In this document: positions 1-12,105 of the stretch, piece after piece | How positions within the stretch are numbered: the stretch's first letter is position 1 | How the letters are laid out: each line of letters opens with the position of its first letter | Source of the DNA: Hydractinia symbiolongicarpus | Lineage: Eukaryota; Cnidaria; Hydrozoa; Anthoathecata; Hydractiniidae | Assembly: GCF_029227915.1 (NCBI RefSeq) | Contig: NC_079884.1 | Coordinates: forward strand, 1,426,001 to 1,490,000 | Direction: 5' to 3' | DNA length: 64,000 nucleotides | Made by a program: the position numbers and the translations under genes | Notes under the pieces: generated by a model | Database searches by the model: none | The model's input: only the letters and a program-made list of their open reading frames with translations | Told to the model about the DNA's origin: nothing

Positions 1-261
1 TTCATGTATTTTGGTGTCAGCTGAGTGTTGTTTATCAGGATGATGTTTCGACAGAAAACTTGTCCACTTGTTTCTAAGATTGTGTCTTGTATACAAGTTC
101 CTTATTAACAGCATTAATGTTTATGGACCAATATTATTTTTTCCTGTTAAGGTTTCCCCGTTCATTTTATCATGCAGTAGAGTGTTTGCAGAAAAACATT
201 AATAATTAATAATAAATTAATATTAAAATTAATAAATAAATAATAAATAATTTAGAAAGGA

Positions 262-603
262 ATGATATGAGAATGGTTAGGTGGATGTCTAACGCCAGTC
301 TGAGAGACAGAAAGAGTTCAGATGAGCTAAGAAGCAGGCTAAGTATCCGTAGAATAAAAGATGTTATCCAGATAAGAGATTAAATTGGCTGGGGCACTTC
401 GGAAGAATGGAGGGGGATAATTGGGTGAGAAAGTGTTGAGACTTGATAGTTCCTGGCGCAAAGCCCAGAGGCAGACCGAGAAAGACTTGCAGGAGGTTAT
501 AAGGACAGACTTAATACAGAGGAAGTTGAGTTTAGATCTAACACCGTCTAGATCAGATTGGAAGAGGTCATTAACATACCCCGTCCAACCCGAACATTAA
601 GCT
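262..603 (+). mobile_element. 3' remnant of a LINE reverse-transcriptase ORF
   Basis: Translation in two frames gives the C-terminal tail typical of non-LTR retrotransposon polyproteins: RMVRWMSNASLRDRKSS, then WLGHFGRMEGDNWVRK, then GAKPRGRPRKT. A frameshift near 380 and an in-frame stop after WVRKC show that the copy is dead. It ends near 600 in a short GATGATGA-type tail. The same tail sequence lies on the minus strand at 12552-12761, so the two are copies of one family. The RT catalytic core and the 5' end are absent. Confidence 0.8.
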
Positions 604-909
604 GAATGATGATGAATAAAAAAATATAACATTTAGTTCAACGTTTAGTTTAGTTTAGAATATGATATTTCTGTCAATTAATAATTTAATATACTAGATT
701 CAAGATATTATTGGTCCTGAAAACTAGAATTAGAGAGAGTTACTTAAGATATGTTAACGTAACTAAACCAGATCGTGAAAAGCAGGTTAAGCATTCACTA
801 TCTTGCTTTAACTTATAATTGCATAACTTTTTAACAATTTGGAACTAAAAAATTAAAAAACTCTCTATGTGGCTAATGAGCTCATAAGGATTGTAGAGAG
901 TGTTTATGT
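604..909. other. Upstream flank of DOLPP1, no gene seen
   Basis: AT-rich sequence with no coding signal that I can support. A TTGTAG acceptor-like site ends at 896, 13 nt before the DOLPP1 start codon. It could receive a 5'UTR exon or a spliced leader. Confidence 0.4.
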
Positions 910-3900
910 ATGAAAGCTATTTCATATTTAGGTGATCTTGTTGGAAAGGTGTTGGCTTGGAGTAGCATGCTACCAATTTTTATTCTAGTATCCTTTGTTA
1001 CTTTAATCCTCTTCAGACGAGAGTTGCACACGGTAATACTTGTTTCTTTAGTTATAATCGGTTAGTATGTTTCTGTATATAAACAGATGTATCATAGAAT
1101 GTTGTTGTCATGTCACAATGTCAGCATAAGGTTTCATCAACGAAACCAGATAGCAGAAAAAGAAATAAAAAATATTAACTTACTGTATCCAGGAATCAAC
1201 TTAATTTTTTAGATTAAGACAATTCTTTAGTAAGTTTTTTTTTTCATATTAGTCATGTCTGTGTTTTTGTTTTTTCATGTCTTAAATAGTTTCAGTTCTA
1301 TCATGAAGATGTGTGTTTTGTTTACATAGAAATATCAACTTTCTTTCAATGCAACCTTTATGTTATGTTATTACCATTGTTATGCCTGATCAACTTAATA
1401 ATTGTAGATGGCATTTTTTGGTGGGATTCTCATAAATGAAATTGTCAATATGGGTTTAAAGTATAGCATCAAGTCACCAAGACCATGTGGACGTAAGTTT
1501 TTGTTTGTTTTACCAAACATAGTTAAAACAGTTGTTTTAATGTCATTAACCAAACAAAAGTTTAGTGAAAATAAAAAAACATGTCTAGTTAAAGTGTTTG
1601 CGTTTGGTTACCATGTGTTGTTTATTGCTTGGGTGTCTGCAAAATCATCTTAAATTTTTTATTTCTTTAGCTTCAAATTATGTTCAAGCCCCTGCTCATT
1701 TCACATACTGTTAAATACACACTTCAGACACTTAATACACAAAAAAAGTATCTGTTTTTAAATCTTTGGATAGAAAATGTATAATTTTTAATAAATCCTA
1801 AAAAAGTTTTTATTATATTCTTAATTAAAGCCTTGAGTTCTTATTTTTTTAGTTCTAAAATACTTTTTTGTTTTTCCTATGTATGGGCACAGACAATGAG
1901 GACCCCAAAATATAAAAAAGAAAGGATCGTTTTTTAATGAACAAGAGAAATATACTATGACTTACCACTAAAAAGGCGTTCTAACGCAGTTAGGCTCATC
2001 TATTAACAACGAGATATAAATCAAATCATTTCGAAATATAGATAACTTTGAAAGAAGCAAGTGAACTGACTAAAGCTAAAAGTGTCTTATACAAGTCACA
2101 TTACTATTCTAGCAAATACTGCTCAGGAAAATGATATCAAAAAAGCGAAAATAGCTTCAGGTTTTATTATTGTTATTTTTGTGTAAGGCCATCTATAATT
2201 ATAGTTCGTCAACTGTCAAATTGGGTGAATACTTGGACCTCTTACAAAAAAATTTGGCGTATTTAGGATTATGACGCACAAATAATATTTTCATAAGGAA
2301 ATTAACAGGTCTATATAGCATCTCTTTATCTTCTTTTTGCGTTTTGTACGAACGAGATATGAAATAATAAAAAAAAATATAAGAAAGGCAGATTATTGTG
2401 CATTTAATACTGTTTTTCCCTGAAAAATAAATTTTATCCAAGCAGGAGCGGTCGATACTAAGAAAGAAAGAAAAAAGGTATGCAATAAAGATTGAAAGAA
2501 ATTGCGTACCTTTGATAATAATATTGTTTTTACCTACACGCTCACTTTCTGTCTCTTACTGTCTTTTTTTTTAAGCTTATATGTTGATAGAAAACAAATT
2601 ACTAGTCAGGTTGTATACACAATATTGCATTCATTAAAATGACGCAAGTATTATTTAATAGGTCACAAATTTACTAACATTATGAATGAATTTATGAGCA
2701 AAGAAGTTATTTTGAAGCACTCTGACATCACAGGTTTCGCTTTCTTATGTCAAATTTCTTGCCTTATGTATATTGTCTATTCTTTTATACATTTGATAAC
2801 AATCTAATTCAATTAAAAAATTGTGACGCTATTTTGTCCTTGCTGATAAAGGGATCTTCTCACTGAAAGAAAATTGCTCGCGGAATAAAACAGGAGAAAC
2901 AAATTATACGTTAATTGATTATTCTGCTAGCTAATTGTTTTGATAAACTTTTCGCTGATTCCATGAAAATTTCAGAATCCAGTTTATCGCTACGATTTTA
3001 ATCTTTCGTGATTTGGTTTCGCAACAATTCAATCCATGCGTTGTTTAGACTTTTTATCTCGCCCTTATGACAATACTGAACTTTTTTCCATCATAGCTGA
3101 CGAAAGAAAAGAATTGTACAATAAATATGGAATGCCTTCAAGTCATGCTCAATTTATGTCATTTTTTGCAATTTATATGTTATTCTTCGCTTATATCAGG
3201 TATGTTTCTTGTGTGCAATCTTTACTGTTTGTACTGCAAAATCTTTTCTATAGAACTTTTCATACGAGTAGAATTAACCACGAGAGGTTATTTTTAGATT
3301 AAAAATGCATGTTTACGAGAAGTTTATGGATAATATTAGACAACACCTCATCGCGTTTTCTTCTGTGGGAGCTTCTGTAATAGTCTGCTATAGTAGGTAA
3401 GGTTTTTCTGTTTCCACATTCGTTCAGTGGCAAACATTAGTGAAGTGTAAATCAATAACTGTATTTTTTTTCTGTCAGGATATATCTTCATTACCACACA
3501 CTGGAACAAGTTATTGTTGGAATAGTAGTTGGGCTTGTGAATGGTGCTGTTTGGTTTTATATTGTGGAGACTTTGTTCACTCCTATTTTTCAAGACATAG
3601 TTAATACGTGAGTTCTTCGCAGTTTTTTCTTACCGTGTAAGAAGAAACTTCATCTATTGATACTATGCTGTTTTTAGCTGCATATCGTGTTTGAAGTTAC
3701 AAATAGCTTAAAATAAAAGAATCTCTTTGATAATAAAATTGAAATGGAAGGTGGTTCAAATTAAAAAGAATTGTGAAAAATGGTGAACCCGTGGTAAATT
3801 TTCAGGAGCTGCGTTTAGTTCTTTAGAATAATGTTCATTGCCTAACTTGCTTTCTCTTTGAACATATTTGTCACTCCGTCGTTGACATGTGTTAATTTGA

Positions 3901-4421
3901 TTCTAGGAAAATAGCCGAGTATTTCCTTATAAGGGATTCTTCAAATATACCAGATATTCTTTGGTTTGAGTATACTTCATCTCGAACAGAAGCTAGGTAA
4001 GAAAAATTAATTTCTTGAAAAAAAAATCTCAACTTGTGACTTTTTATTCCCTTGACTGTTGGAGGGAAGAAGCTCAATGTAACTGCCATCCCAATCGTCA
4101 TGAAGGCGATTGTATAAAAGTTCGAATCAACTATTTCTTTGAGATTGGGTGCACAATGTATGCTAAATTTATTGCATATGTTGAATATAACCAAAATTTC
4201 ATGGCGTGGGATGAAAACATCATCCCCCGCCATCTTATAATGAGGAGCATGTAAAAGGAACAGTTTGATCGAGATCTTGCAAAATATTACTTATCTTCGT
4301 GTGACGTGGGACATGAAATGTGTTCTTTACCTCTCATATTTCTACGAATTTTTTTTATGATGTTTTGTTTTTTTGTGTTTCTAGGCAACGACAGAGACGT
4401 ATCACTCAGAAATCACAATAG
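910..4421 (+). CDS. DOLPP1: Dolichyldiphosphatase 1 (dolichyl pyrophosphate phosphatase), 7 exons
   Basis: Removes a phosphate from dolichyl diphosphate on the ER lumenal side, recycling the lipid carrier used in N-glycosylation. Exons: 910-1032, 1408-1492, 3097-3199, 3298-3396, 3479-3607, 3907-3996, 4385-4421. All junctions are gt/ag and phases agree, giving 221 aa (human about 238). The three PAP2-phosphatase motifs are complete: KYSIKSPRP (K-x6-RP), GMPSSHAQF and SRIYLHYH (SR-x5-H). The third is split by an intron after SR. Several hydrophobic segments fit a multi-pass membrane protein. The C-terminus ([11 protein letters not shown] then [12 protein letters not shown]) also matches the family. 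The start is the first in-frame ATG after a stop at 877. A TTTAG acceptor at 931 in front of [10 protein letters not shown] could instead join an unseen upstream exon, so the N-terminus is the weakest part. Confidence 0.93.
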
Positions 4422-4502
4422 TGTGTTCAAATTTGACAAGAATGACTTGTTTGTGTGGTCGCCTCCATTTTTTTACTCACCGATTTTGTAAATACAACTT
4501 CT

Positions 4503-4508
4503 AATAAA
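4503..4508 (+). terminator. Poly(A) signal AATAAA of DOLPP1
   Basis: AATAAA lies 82 nt after the DOLPP1 stop codon, in the expected place for 3' end formation. Confidence 0.65.
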
Positions 4509-5490
4509 TGCTGTCAGATAAAATTCTCTTTTCTTTCTTTAATTTTCCCGCGAGGAATAGAACTGTTTACATCTGAGAATGAATAAAATCGAGCAAAATA
4601 CCTATCCATTAAGGGTAACTTTTTGAAAAAATACTGAGAAACTGACCTTAACATGTGTATAAGATACAATGTACAAAACCATTCAACCTGTTTTTACAGA
4701 TGTACCTATTTTTTCGTTTTTTCCGATACATGAACCCCTTGACCCGTAGCAGATAACATAAACATGATGTATAAAGAAAACGTAGAAGGATTATATTTGG
4801 CTTATCTCTATTATAATACGTCATGGTTGTCTGAAAATGGAGCCAGTATGAATAATAAAATGTCATCATCTTTTTTATCATTATTTTTTTACCATTACAA
4901 AACGTAGTTTTTAAAAGGGGATTTTCTACCAGCTTTTATTAAAAAAATCCGTTTTCAGTACTTTTATAATACTTCGTATTTTTAGCTTTTGACAATTTTC
5001 TTGTGATTGTTATTGCGTTTACCAATATGCTACACGCGCAATCGCAAAAACTTTGATATCTGTCGTTGAACTTTATAATATTCTTTCTTTTAACACTCAA
5101 AAATGTGCATCTGTAAAAACATTAAAAAAAATAAAAATAAAAACAGTTAAAATAATAAAACATGTTTGTTTGTCAACTTCTATTTATTTTTTGCACACTT
5201 TGTTTTAAAATCGTTCTGAATGACACTTTTTGTGAAAATGCCATCCACCAATGAGGTGTCCTCATAGTCCAATCTGCCATGCAAGATACTAAAAGTATTT
5301 TTCGAGAATAATAGTTTGCGTATGTGAATATTGTGAAGATTGCATATCGCCACTACATCTGCCAAAAATGTTCCTTGGTTGTTTTCGATCGTAATTGTCC
5401 CACGATGATGTTACGTGTGGTTTTACAAACAAATAAACAGATTCAATTTTCTTTGTTTTAAAACGTTTGAAACTGATCGTAATTTAAAAA
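4509..5490. other. Intergenic, no gene seen
   Basis: AT-rich sequence with short chance ORFs on both strands that show no family motif, no splice-site pattern and no start context. No repeat was recognised until the Helitron-like array starts at 5491. Confidence 0.5.
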
Positions 5491-6226
5491 TCTCTTTAAT
5501 AATAGCCGTATTTTGTCTGTCTGTCCGCGAAAGCCGCGTTCTGTTACGGAAACACGAAATGCGGTATATAAAGGACGGGCGACCCCGTGGATTTTTCCAC
5601 GGGTTAACGGCTATCTATATTATAATGCCCGTATACGTCTGTCTGTCTGTCACGCAAAATGGTAGCTTAGCTGCGCAATAGCGAGAAGCACGCAATGCGG
5701 TATAAAAAGGACGGGCGAATCCGTGGATTTTCCACGGGCTAACGACTAGTCTCTATTATAATAGCCGTATTTTGTCTGTCTCTGCGCGGACCCCCCGCTG
5801 AGTTAAAAAATCGTGCTACGGAAACACGAATATCAAATGCGATATATTTTATCCGCTTTGTTGCGACGGGTAAATATAAAGGACGGGCGAACCCGTGGAT
5901 TTTTCCACAGGCAACGACTAGTCTCTATAATAATAGCCGTCGTCTGTCTGTCTCTGCGCGGACCCCCCGCTGAGTTAGAAAACGATGTTACGGAAACACG
6001 AATATCAAATGCGATATATTTTTATCCGCTTTGTTGCGACGGGTAAATATAAAGGACGGGTAAACCCGTGGATTTTTCCACGGGCAACGACTAGTCTATA
6101 ATATAATACCCATATACATCTGTCTGTCACGCAAAATGGTAGTTTAGCTGCGCAATAGCGAGAAGCACGCAATGCGGTAAAAAAAGGACGGGCGAACCCG
6201 TAAATTTTCCACGGGCTAACGACTAG
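5491..6226 (+). mobile_element. Head-to-tail array of five non-autonomous Helitron-like units
   Basis: Five units abut: 5491-5613, 5614-5749, 5750-5921, 5922-6094 and 6095-6226. Each starts with TCTCTATTATAATAGCCG or a close variant. Each ends with a GC-rich hairpin (CCCGTGGA, T loop, TCCACGGG) followed by CTAACGACTAG. That matches Helitron structure: 5' TC, 3' hairpin, CTRR end. The array sits between an A at 5490 and a T at 6227, the usual A/T insertion site, with no target duplication. Two internal types exist. Units 2 and 5 share the stretch TGGTAGCTTAGCTGCGCAAT or a close variant. Units 3 and 4 share GCGCGGACCCCCCGCTGAG. The first unit has lost the last G of CTAG. There is no Rep/helicase coding sequence. 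Confidence 0.82.
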
Positions 6227-6410
6227 TTATGTAAAGAATATTGCAGCTGAATTTCGATACATTTAACAAACACTTTAAAGCTGTTCTTGACTGTAGGTCT
6301 AAGTATTTGACATCATAACGCTTAAGATCTGAAAATTTGCGATATTCGTCCTAAGCCTTAAAACTGACGTAAGGCTTATGATGTCTTAAGACGAAAAATA
6401 AGAACTAGGC

Positions 6411-6985
6411 TTAGAGAAATTTAGTTACTTCATATAGTTTGATGTCATAATTAAGTTTCGGAATAAATAGAGTGTAAGTGTTGAACATCAAGATTACGGT
6501 GTGAGGATGTGAAAAACAAATACAGAAGATATTATTAGTGCGTAGGTTGCACATCAATTCATTAATTATGACCAAAAAAAACATGAGAGCTTTAGATGTC
6601 CATGTATTGCGTATATGATTACCTAACTGACCAAAATGAAATCCAAAATGAGTTAAATTATCTTTTAACTCAATTCTGACGTTATCAATATTTAAGCAAG
6701 TGTTTTTTATTGGACTATTTCCAGAGCTTAAAAATTCTGATTTCATTAAATTAAATTTAATATTACGTTCATAACACACAATTATTAATCATTTTTGGAG
6801 GCCATAAGCAGAATGATATCATCAGCATATGCTATTATACCAATAATTTCGTTATAAATGGATAGTTCCAACATTACTACTCCTTACTGTGTTGAACATT
6901 TGTTTCGTATAAATATTATAGGGGATTGAATTGCACCTCGGCGTACACCTTGAGTAGATTAAAACGAAATGGATTTGATAGTACG
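6411..6985 (-). pseudogene. Degenerate LINE reverse transcriptase fragment
   Basis: Minus-strand translation gives GVRRGAIQSPIIF near 6940-6905 (the RT motif usually written GVRQG..LSP.LF), then GIIAYADDIILLMASKND near 6840-6785 with the catalytic YADD box, then KFNLMKSEFLSSG. The pieces lie in different frames separated by stops, so this is a decayed copy of the palm region of a non-LTR retrotransposon. Endonuclease and 3' end are not seen. It may or may not be the same family as the tails at 262 and 12552. Confidence 0.72.
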
Positions 6986-7009
6986 ATAAAAAACGTTGGC
7001 AGTTCTTCT

Positions 7010-7265
7010 TCTTCTTCTTACTATTATTTACCCAGGATAGCCTTCAGTTCCTAATAGAACTGTTATCGAATAGGGTCTTGCATTTAAAGCTCCTATTTGA
7101 GCTACGGAAGGCGTGCAAGCACGACAGCCGCTCATCTAGACCGCCGTCTAAGATATCAATTCTATTCTCATGCTGAACATTAAGTAGAAAGGATAAATTC
7201 ACGCTTCCATAGTCTCTGCCATGCCTCGGCCGGGGCTTGAACTCAAGACTTTCCGCACTCATTGT
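7010..7265 (-). mobile_element. tRNA-derived SINE (family 1), 5'-truncated copy
   Basis: On the minus strand the sequence runs from a B-box-like GAGTTCAAGCCCC through a body shared with the copy at 24378-24680 (CAGCATGAGAATAG, CGTAGCTCAAATNGGAGCTT, GGCTATCCTG) and ends GTAAATAATAGTAAGAAG. The A-box part seen in the other copy is missing here. The tail is an AAG-rich run. Confidence 0.72.
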
Positions 7266-7403
7266 ACACATAAAACAATACTTTGATAACTACTGAAGGT
7301 ACCATTTTATTATCTGATAGTATTTAGAAAACAACTTGCTCCAATTACAGGAATCAAATGCTTTCCTGCGTCTTTATTATTATAGTATCTGATTATTATA
7401 GTA

Positions 7404-7915
7404 CAGTAGACTCTCTGTAATTCGACTTCCCCTAATTCGAACCTCTCCTTAATTCGAACAAATATTCTGGTCCCTTCAATCCCTTAACAAACCCTCATGA
7501 TTCACTTCCCCTAATTCGAACCTCCATAATTCGAATACCTTTATATTTCGAACCATATTTCCGGTCCCTTTAGATCATTTCACCCCGTAAATCGAACTTT
7601 TAAAGATCGAATAACGTAAAGTAGCCATTTTATCTCCCTCTGCTAATCTTTCATATTGAGATTTTAGAAAAGTTTAGTTTGTTTTGTCGATTTGGTGAGC
7701 AAATGATGAGACCGTTGAATATGCTTGATCGTTTTGTCGATAAAGCAAACCACTATTCATGACTTTTTTGCAAAATAAGAAATACGTCTAAAGTAATATA
7801 AGAAATATAATTCTCAAGATATATAGATGAATGTATCTATGAAGTCTATTTACTACCACCAACCCTGATTTTTGGACAAAATTTCACTGCGAGTTCGAAT
7901 TACAGAGAGTCTACT
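7404..7915. mobile_element. Tigger/pogo-like non-autonomous TIR element
   Basis: The left end CAGTAGACTCTCTGTAATTC is matched in inverted orientation by GAATTACAGAGAGTCTACT at the right end. TA dinucleotides flank both ends (7402-7403 and 7916-7917), as expected for the Tc1/mariner-pogo superfamily. Several extra AATTCGAAC motifs sit just inside the left TIR. The interior (about 470 bp) has no intact transposase; a short reading MMRPLNMLDRFVDKA near 7700 could be a remnant. Confidence 0.75.
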
Positions 7916-7917
7916 TA

Positions 7918-10900
7918 TCTAGTTTCTTTTATTATAAATAATGTGTAGCACATTAATGATGAGTTTCGTACGTAAAGAATTTTTTGTAAAAAATTTCGCA
8001 AATGACATAGGCTGTTTTTTTATATTTCGCGAAGATGAAATTATGTGAAGGGACAAATCTAAAAAATCTCGCGTGAAATTTTGAAAATGATTAGGAAAAT
8101 CTAATATTGTGATTTTAAAATTGTACTATATTTGTTAAAAAAATTGGCTTTAAAAGTTAAAAAAAAATTGAAAATCCTGTTCCCGAATGAGTGAGAGTGA
8201 AAAAAGTCACGGGTTAGAAAAAATATCTAATGCGCATGCTCTAACTCTTTAATGGAAAGCGACCTTTAAACAATTTAAAATTTCGCAAAAAATCGCCAGA
8301 TCGCGAAATGTAACATTCTCGTTCCCAGAGCTCTTTGGGATAAACCTCAAACGAAGTTTATCTCTGAAAAATTAATTAATGACATTTTAAAGTTTTTCAG
8401 GGCCCATTTTGCAGAAGATACAGTAGTAAAACTCGAAAAATTTAATTCCCGCAAATAATTAATTTTCATAAAATATTTAAATCCTAAATATGCGCTCCAG
8501 CTTTTAAGAAATAATGCAAATACAAACTGAGTTTAAAGAAAACTAAACTAAATGAAGGAGGGACCCTACCCTTCGCTATTCTTCTTGTGAAAAGGCTTGG
8601 CGAGGGATGAAAAAACGATGAGCAAAACGGCGCGAAAGTTTGAAAAACAACCGCGTTTGTTTGTGTTGTCTTGATTGTTCTAACACTTTTCAAAATCTTT
8701 GCAAACACGAATCTTGTATTAGGCGAGACCAAGGGAAAAATTCCAAAGTTGCAAGATGACAGGTCAGCCAGCATGAGATGAAAGAGGGGTCTCGTGACCC
8801 GCACCTGTTCAGTATACTAGGTAGCTAGCTAGCAGGCATTTTAACTATAGCTATACAGTTTTTTCCTAACCTTATTTCGGAGTTTAATTCTTGTACAAAA
8901 CACATCGAAGTCCCAATTTTATCTTTAACCAACTGAAATTTTAAATTTTTTACAAACAGCTTTTTCCTAAGAAATGTAAAAGTGCTAGCTTATAGTATAG
9001 TCACTTGCAACACTTGCCCATTCCCGAAATATCTTCGGTTTCTGTCTTTTCCATATTCTTGAAATGAGTGGGTCAATCAGTGGACAAAGAAATCAATATG
9101 GAAAGGGTTGCGGAGAGGGTTGCCAAGGTAAAGGCATTAAGCATGGGCAGGAAACAGAAAGAGAAATCGTCAAGGAAGGGGTAGGCAAGGCATGGCAGGC
9201 ACAGGCAAGGGCATAGTTAGGCAGATACTAGGAAAGGCATATGAATGGTAGGCAAAAAGGCAAGGGAACAGCAAGGCAGGGTCATCAGGCAACTTAATAG
9301 AAACTATGTGATACCCAGCGTTAAACATTTGGTTAAAACGGTTAATACGAATGTGCCACACATTCATGTTAAGGGCTTAAGTACAACTATGCAGTATATA
9401 GTAAATCAGGTGAAGCTGTTTTAATTGTAATATATTTTCCAAAAAAATAACTTTTCTGCAAAAATACGTTGTTGTGCCCATCATAGCGAATTTCTCAAAA
9501 TGTTTCCAGCTAAACATAAAATACAAATTTTTGTCCAGGGTGATCCGTATAAGCATAATACCCATTTCCAAAAAACTATCCTAACTTTGGTTCAAATAAA
9601 TACACAGCATGTTGTTACCCTAGGCAGCTAAAACATTCACTCAGCAGTTTTATTTTGGGGAGAAGTTTTTGTAACCTTAAAAAATAAAAAACACAGTTTA
9701 TAGCATGTTTTAACCCTGTTAAAGCAAAGAGAATCCTGTAACATTGCTTTATTTTGTTGGAAAGTTCCAGTGAACGATTAAAAATTAATTGTGACATCGG
9801 ATAGGCGTAATACATTCTATTGCAAAATTTATTGCAACTTCCGTTTAGATAAAAGCACTGAAATGGCTCATTATTACCCTGTCCAGCTTAAAATCACACA
9901 GCAGTTTTATTTTGTAGAACAAGTTTTCATGACAGTAGGATAAAAAGCTTTTATTCCAAACTGAACAGAAAATTTAAGAGAATAGCAATTAATTAGGTTA
10001 CCTTAGTACCTAGTTGGAGATGGACTCAATTAAGATGATAAAAAAATTGATTTGTAATTTTTTGTTTAAGAGTCAATCAGATGTTGTGAACTGAGGATAT
10101 TTCTAGGAACAGGCTTAGAGCAGAATAATCTAAGAACAAATAATATTGCAGAGTGTAATTTTACAGACCGGATTAATAACATGATTTTGCAGTATTTTCT
10201 TTTTTTTTTTTTCTTTTCTTTTTTTTTTTTTTTTGCGGGGGGCGGTAGGGGGGGGGGGGCACACAAAGCCCTTCATTTAGGCCAGGGGAAGCTTTTTAGC
10301 CCTTCTTTTAGTTGGCTTCATGTTAGGGTTGTCATGGTGACTCGTTGGTTAACAGGTGGTTTGAAAAATTTTAGAAGAATAAAATTCTTAAAATATACTT
10401 CCTTTTGGATAGTAAACTCTGTTGTATTTGATGTTAAAGTATTTAAATTTATCAGGGTTTGATTTAGCAGTTTTTGAATCGAAATGCCATTTTTGCGAAT
10501 CAACTCGAAGAAAATAATAAAATTGTGAATCAAATATTTTTAAGTGGCAATAGAAATGCTTTTTTAATCGAGTTTTACAAGTTTAAGAACGAACGTTGAT
10601 AGAAAAGCTTTTTTAGATACACATGTAAAAATCGGCATGCATGAGGACAGTAGTATGCCAAAAGCTAACTTGAGTAAACAATAATAAGAAGAAGAGGCTC
10701 AAATGCTAAATATTTGAGCTAATGTTTTGAATGCTTCCATACCATGGCTGTTGTAACTTTTTCCTGTGAGTGACAAAGGTAAAACTATGCAGATATTGAT
10801 GAACATGAGCAGCAAAAAATTGTTGTTGATATGTTTACTACTTTATTAACCGGAATCAAAAAAATTTAAATCAACTGAAATGCTAAATGCTTGTATAAAA

Positions 10901-12105
10901 TTTTTGTTTTTACAGAATTCTCATGAGAGGTGTTCATTATTTAGAGCCTAGGGTTAATTTTTTGATAGTTTAGTAGTTTTGATTACACTTTTTATATAAG
11001 GAGCCAATCTAAACTACCGCTAAGCAACTCACTAGGTAGAAATTTTGAAAGGATAGGCAACTATAACGCTTAAATATGATTAATCTCACAAGTAATCAGG
11101 GGCTAATACAAGTCAATTTGGACATCATTATACCAATTTTGGGGACATCTAATTTGGGTGCCCAAAATAGATCTTGAAGGTTCATTTTAAAATATTAACT
11201 GTTTGATACAAACATATTAAGTTTCTCGTTTCCTGAAAAGGTTGAAAAAGAATTTAAGGGATTACCCATGCCCAAAGTAATTTCCTGGATTAACCCCTGG
11301 TATTGTATACTAAACAAATTAAAGAAGGATGTTTTTCAGAAAAAGAAGATGGTGTCCATACTAAACACTTTTTGTGTCAAAAACATCCTCATTATCACTT
11401 GAAATTTTCCAGTATTATTGTTATCAATGTGTTGGCCAGTAATTTTATATAAGATCACCCTAACTAGAAATTCCCATTATTAAAGTGAGTGGGTTCAGTG
11501 ATTGTTGTACAGAAAGCTCTCTACTTGATATTTCATAATAATAATATTTGAGTGTAATGTTTCTTTACCATACAGTGCTGTAAAAAGTTATGTAACAAAA
11601 GAATTAAATTATCTATTATCAGGTGTAAATGATTCACAAAACACTACAAAATCTTACTCATCAAATATTTATATGAAAATAGCAAAAAGAATAGTTTTTT
11701 TTTCTAAAATAAGATTAATTATTTAACTTTTTTACCTTTTGATCACTATAAAATGTTGTATCCTGAAGTAAAAGGATACATCACAAAATGCACTTGTTTT
11801 AAACAATTCGTAGAGAAAGAATTAACAAGAGAAAGAAAATGATGGCTTCTTATTAATGAAATCTGGAAATACATTATGTTTAATTTGAAGAAAATTTAAA
11901 GAAAAATGGAAGAAGATAAAGTAACATGAAAAATCAGAATAAAGGTGTGTAAATGTGTAATATCAATTTCAAATTGTTTTTGTAGTAATGGATTATATAT
12001 TGTTTCCACTGATATTCAATGTTTCTTTTGTTTACAGTTTTGGTAAGATTTTTTTTATCAGATTAGCAATTTTACGATAAAAACATAACATATCTTTTCT
12101 TTTAG
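7918..12105. other. Long intergenic stretch upstream of the IRAG/KASH5-like gene
   Basis: No gene is supported. From 7975 to 8330 there are scattered TTTCGC/GCGAAA words like those of the foldback element at 52651. At 8484-8804 the minus strand is open for 106 codons but matches nothing I recognise. At 9091-9300 there is a purine-rich segment built from GGCAAGG-like words. Its start (AATCAATATG plus AAAGGGTTGCGGAG) recurs at 63411. From 10870 on the sequence is plain AT-rich DNA leading to the acceptor at 12105. Confidence 0.45.
10197..10259. repeat. Poly(T) then poly(G) low-complexity tract
   Basis: About 38 nt of nearly pure T are followed directly by about 25 nt of G-rich sequence. There is no coding meaning. 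G runs of this length can form quadruplexes and are also frequent sites of assembly error. Confidence 0.85.

Noticed and set aside
5415-6046. Open frames of 77-88 codons inside the Helitron-like array
   Set aside because: They follow the repeat units and their period, not a protein family.
8484-8804. 106-codon open frame on the minus strand (begins MRVTRPLFHLML)
   Set aside because: No family match, no acceptor or poly(A) context, and the region lies in a repeat belt. More likely a decayed repeat or chance frame.
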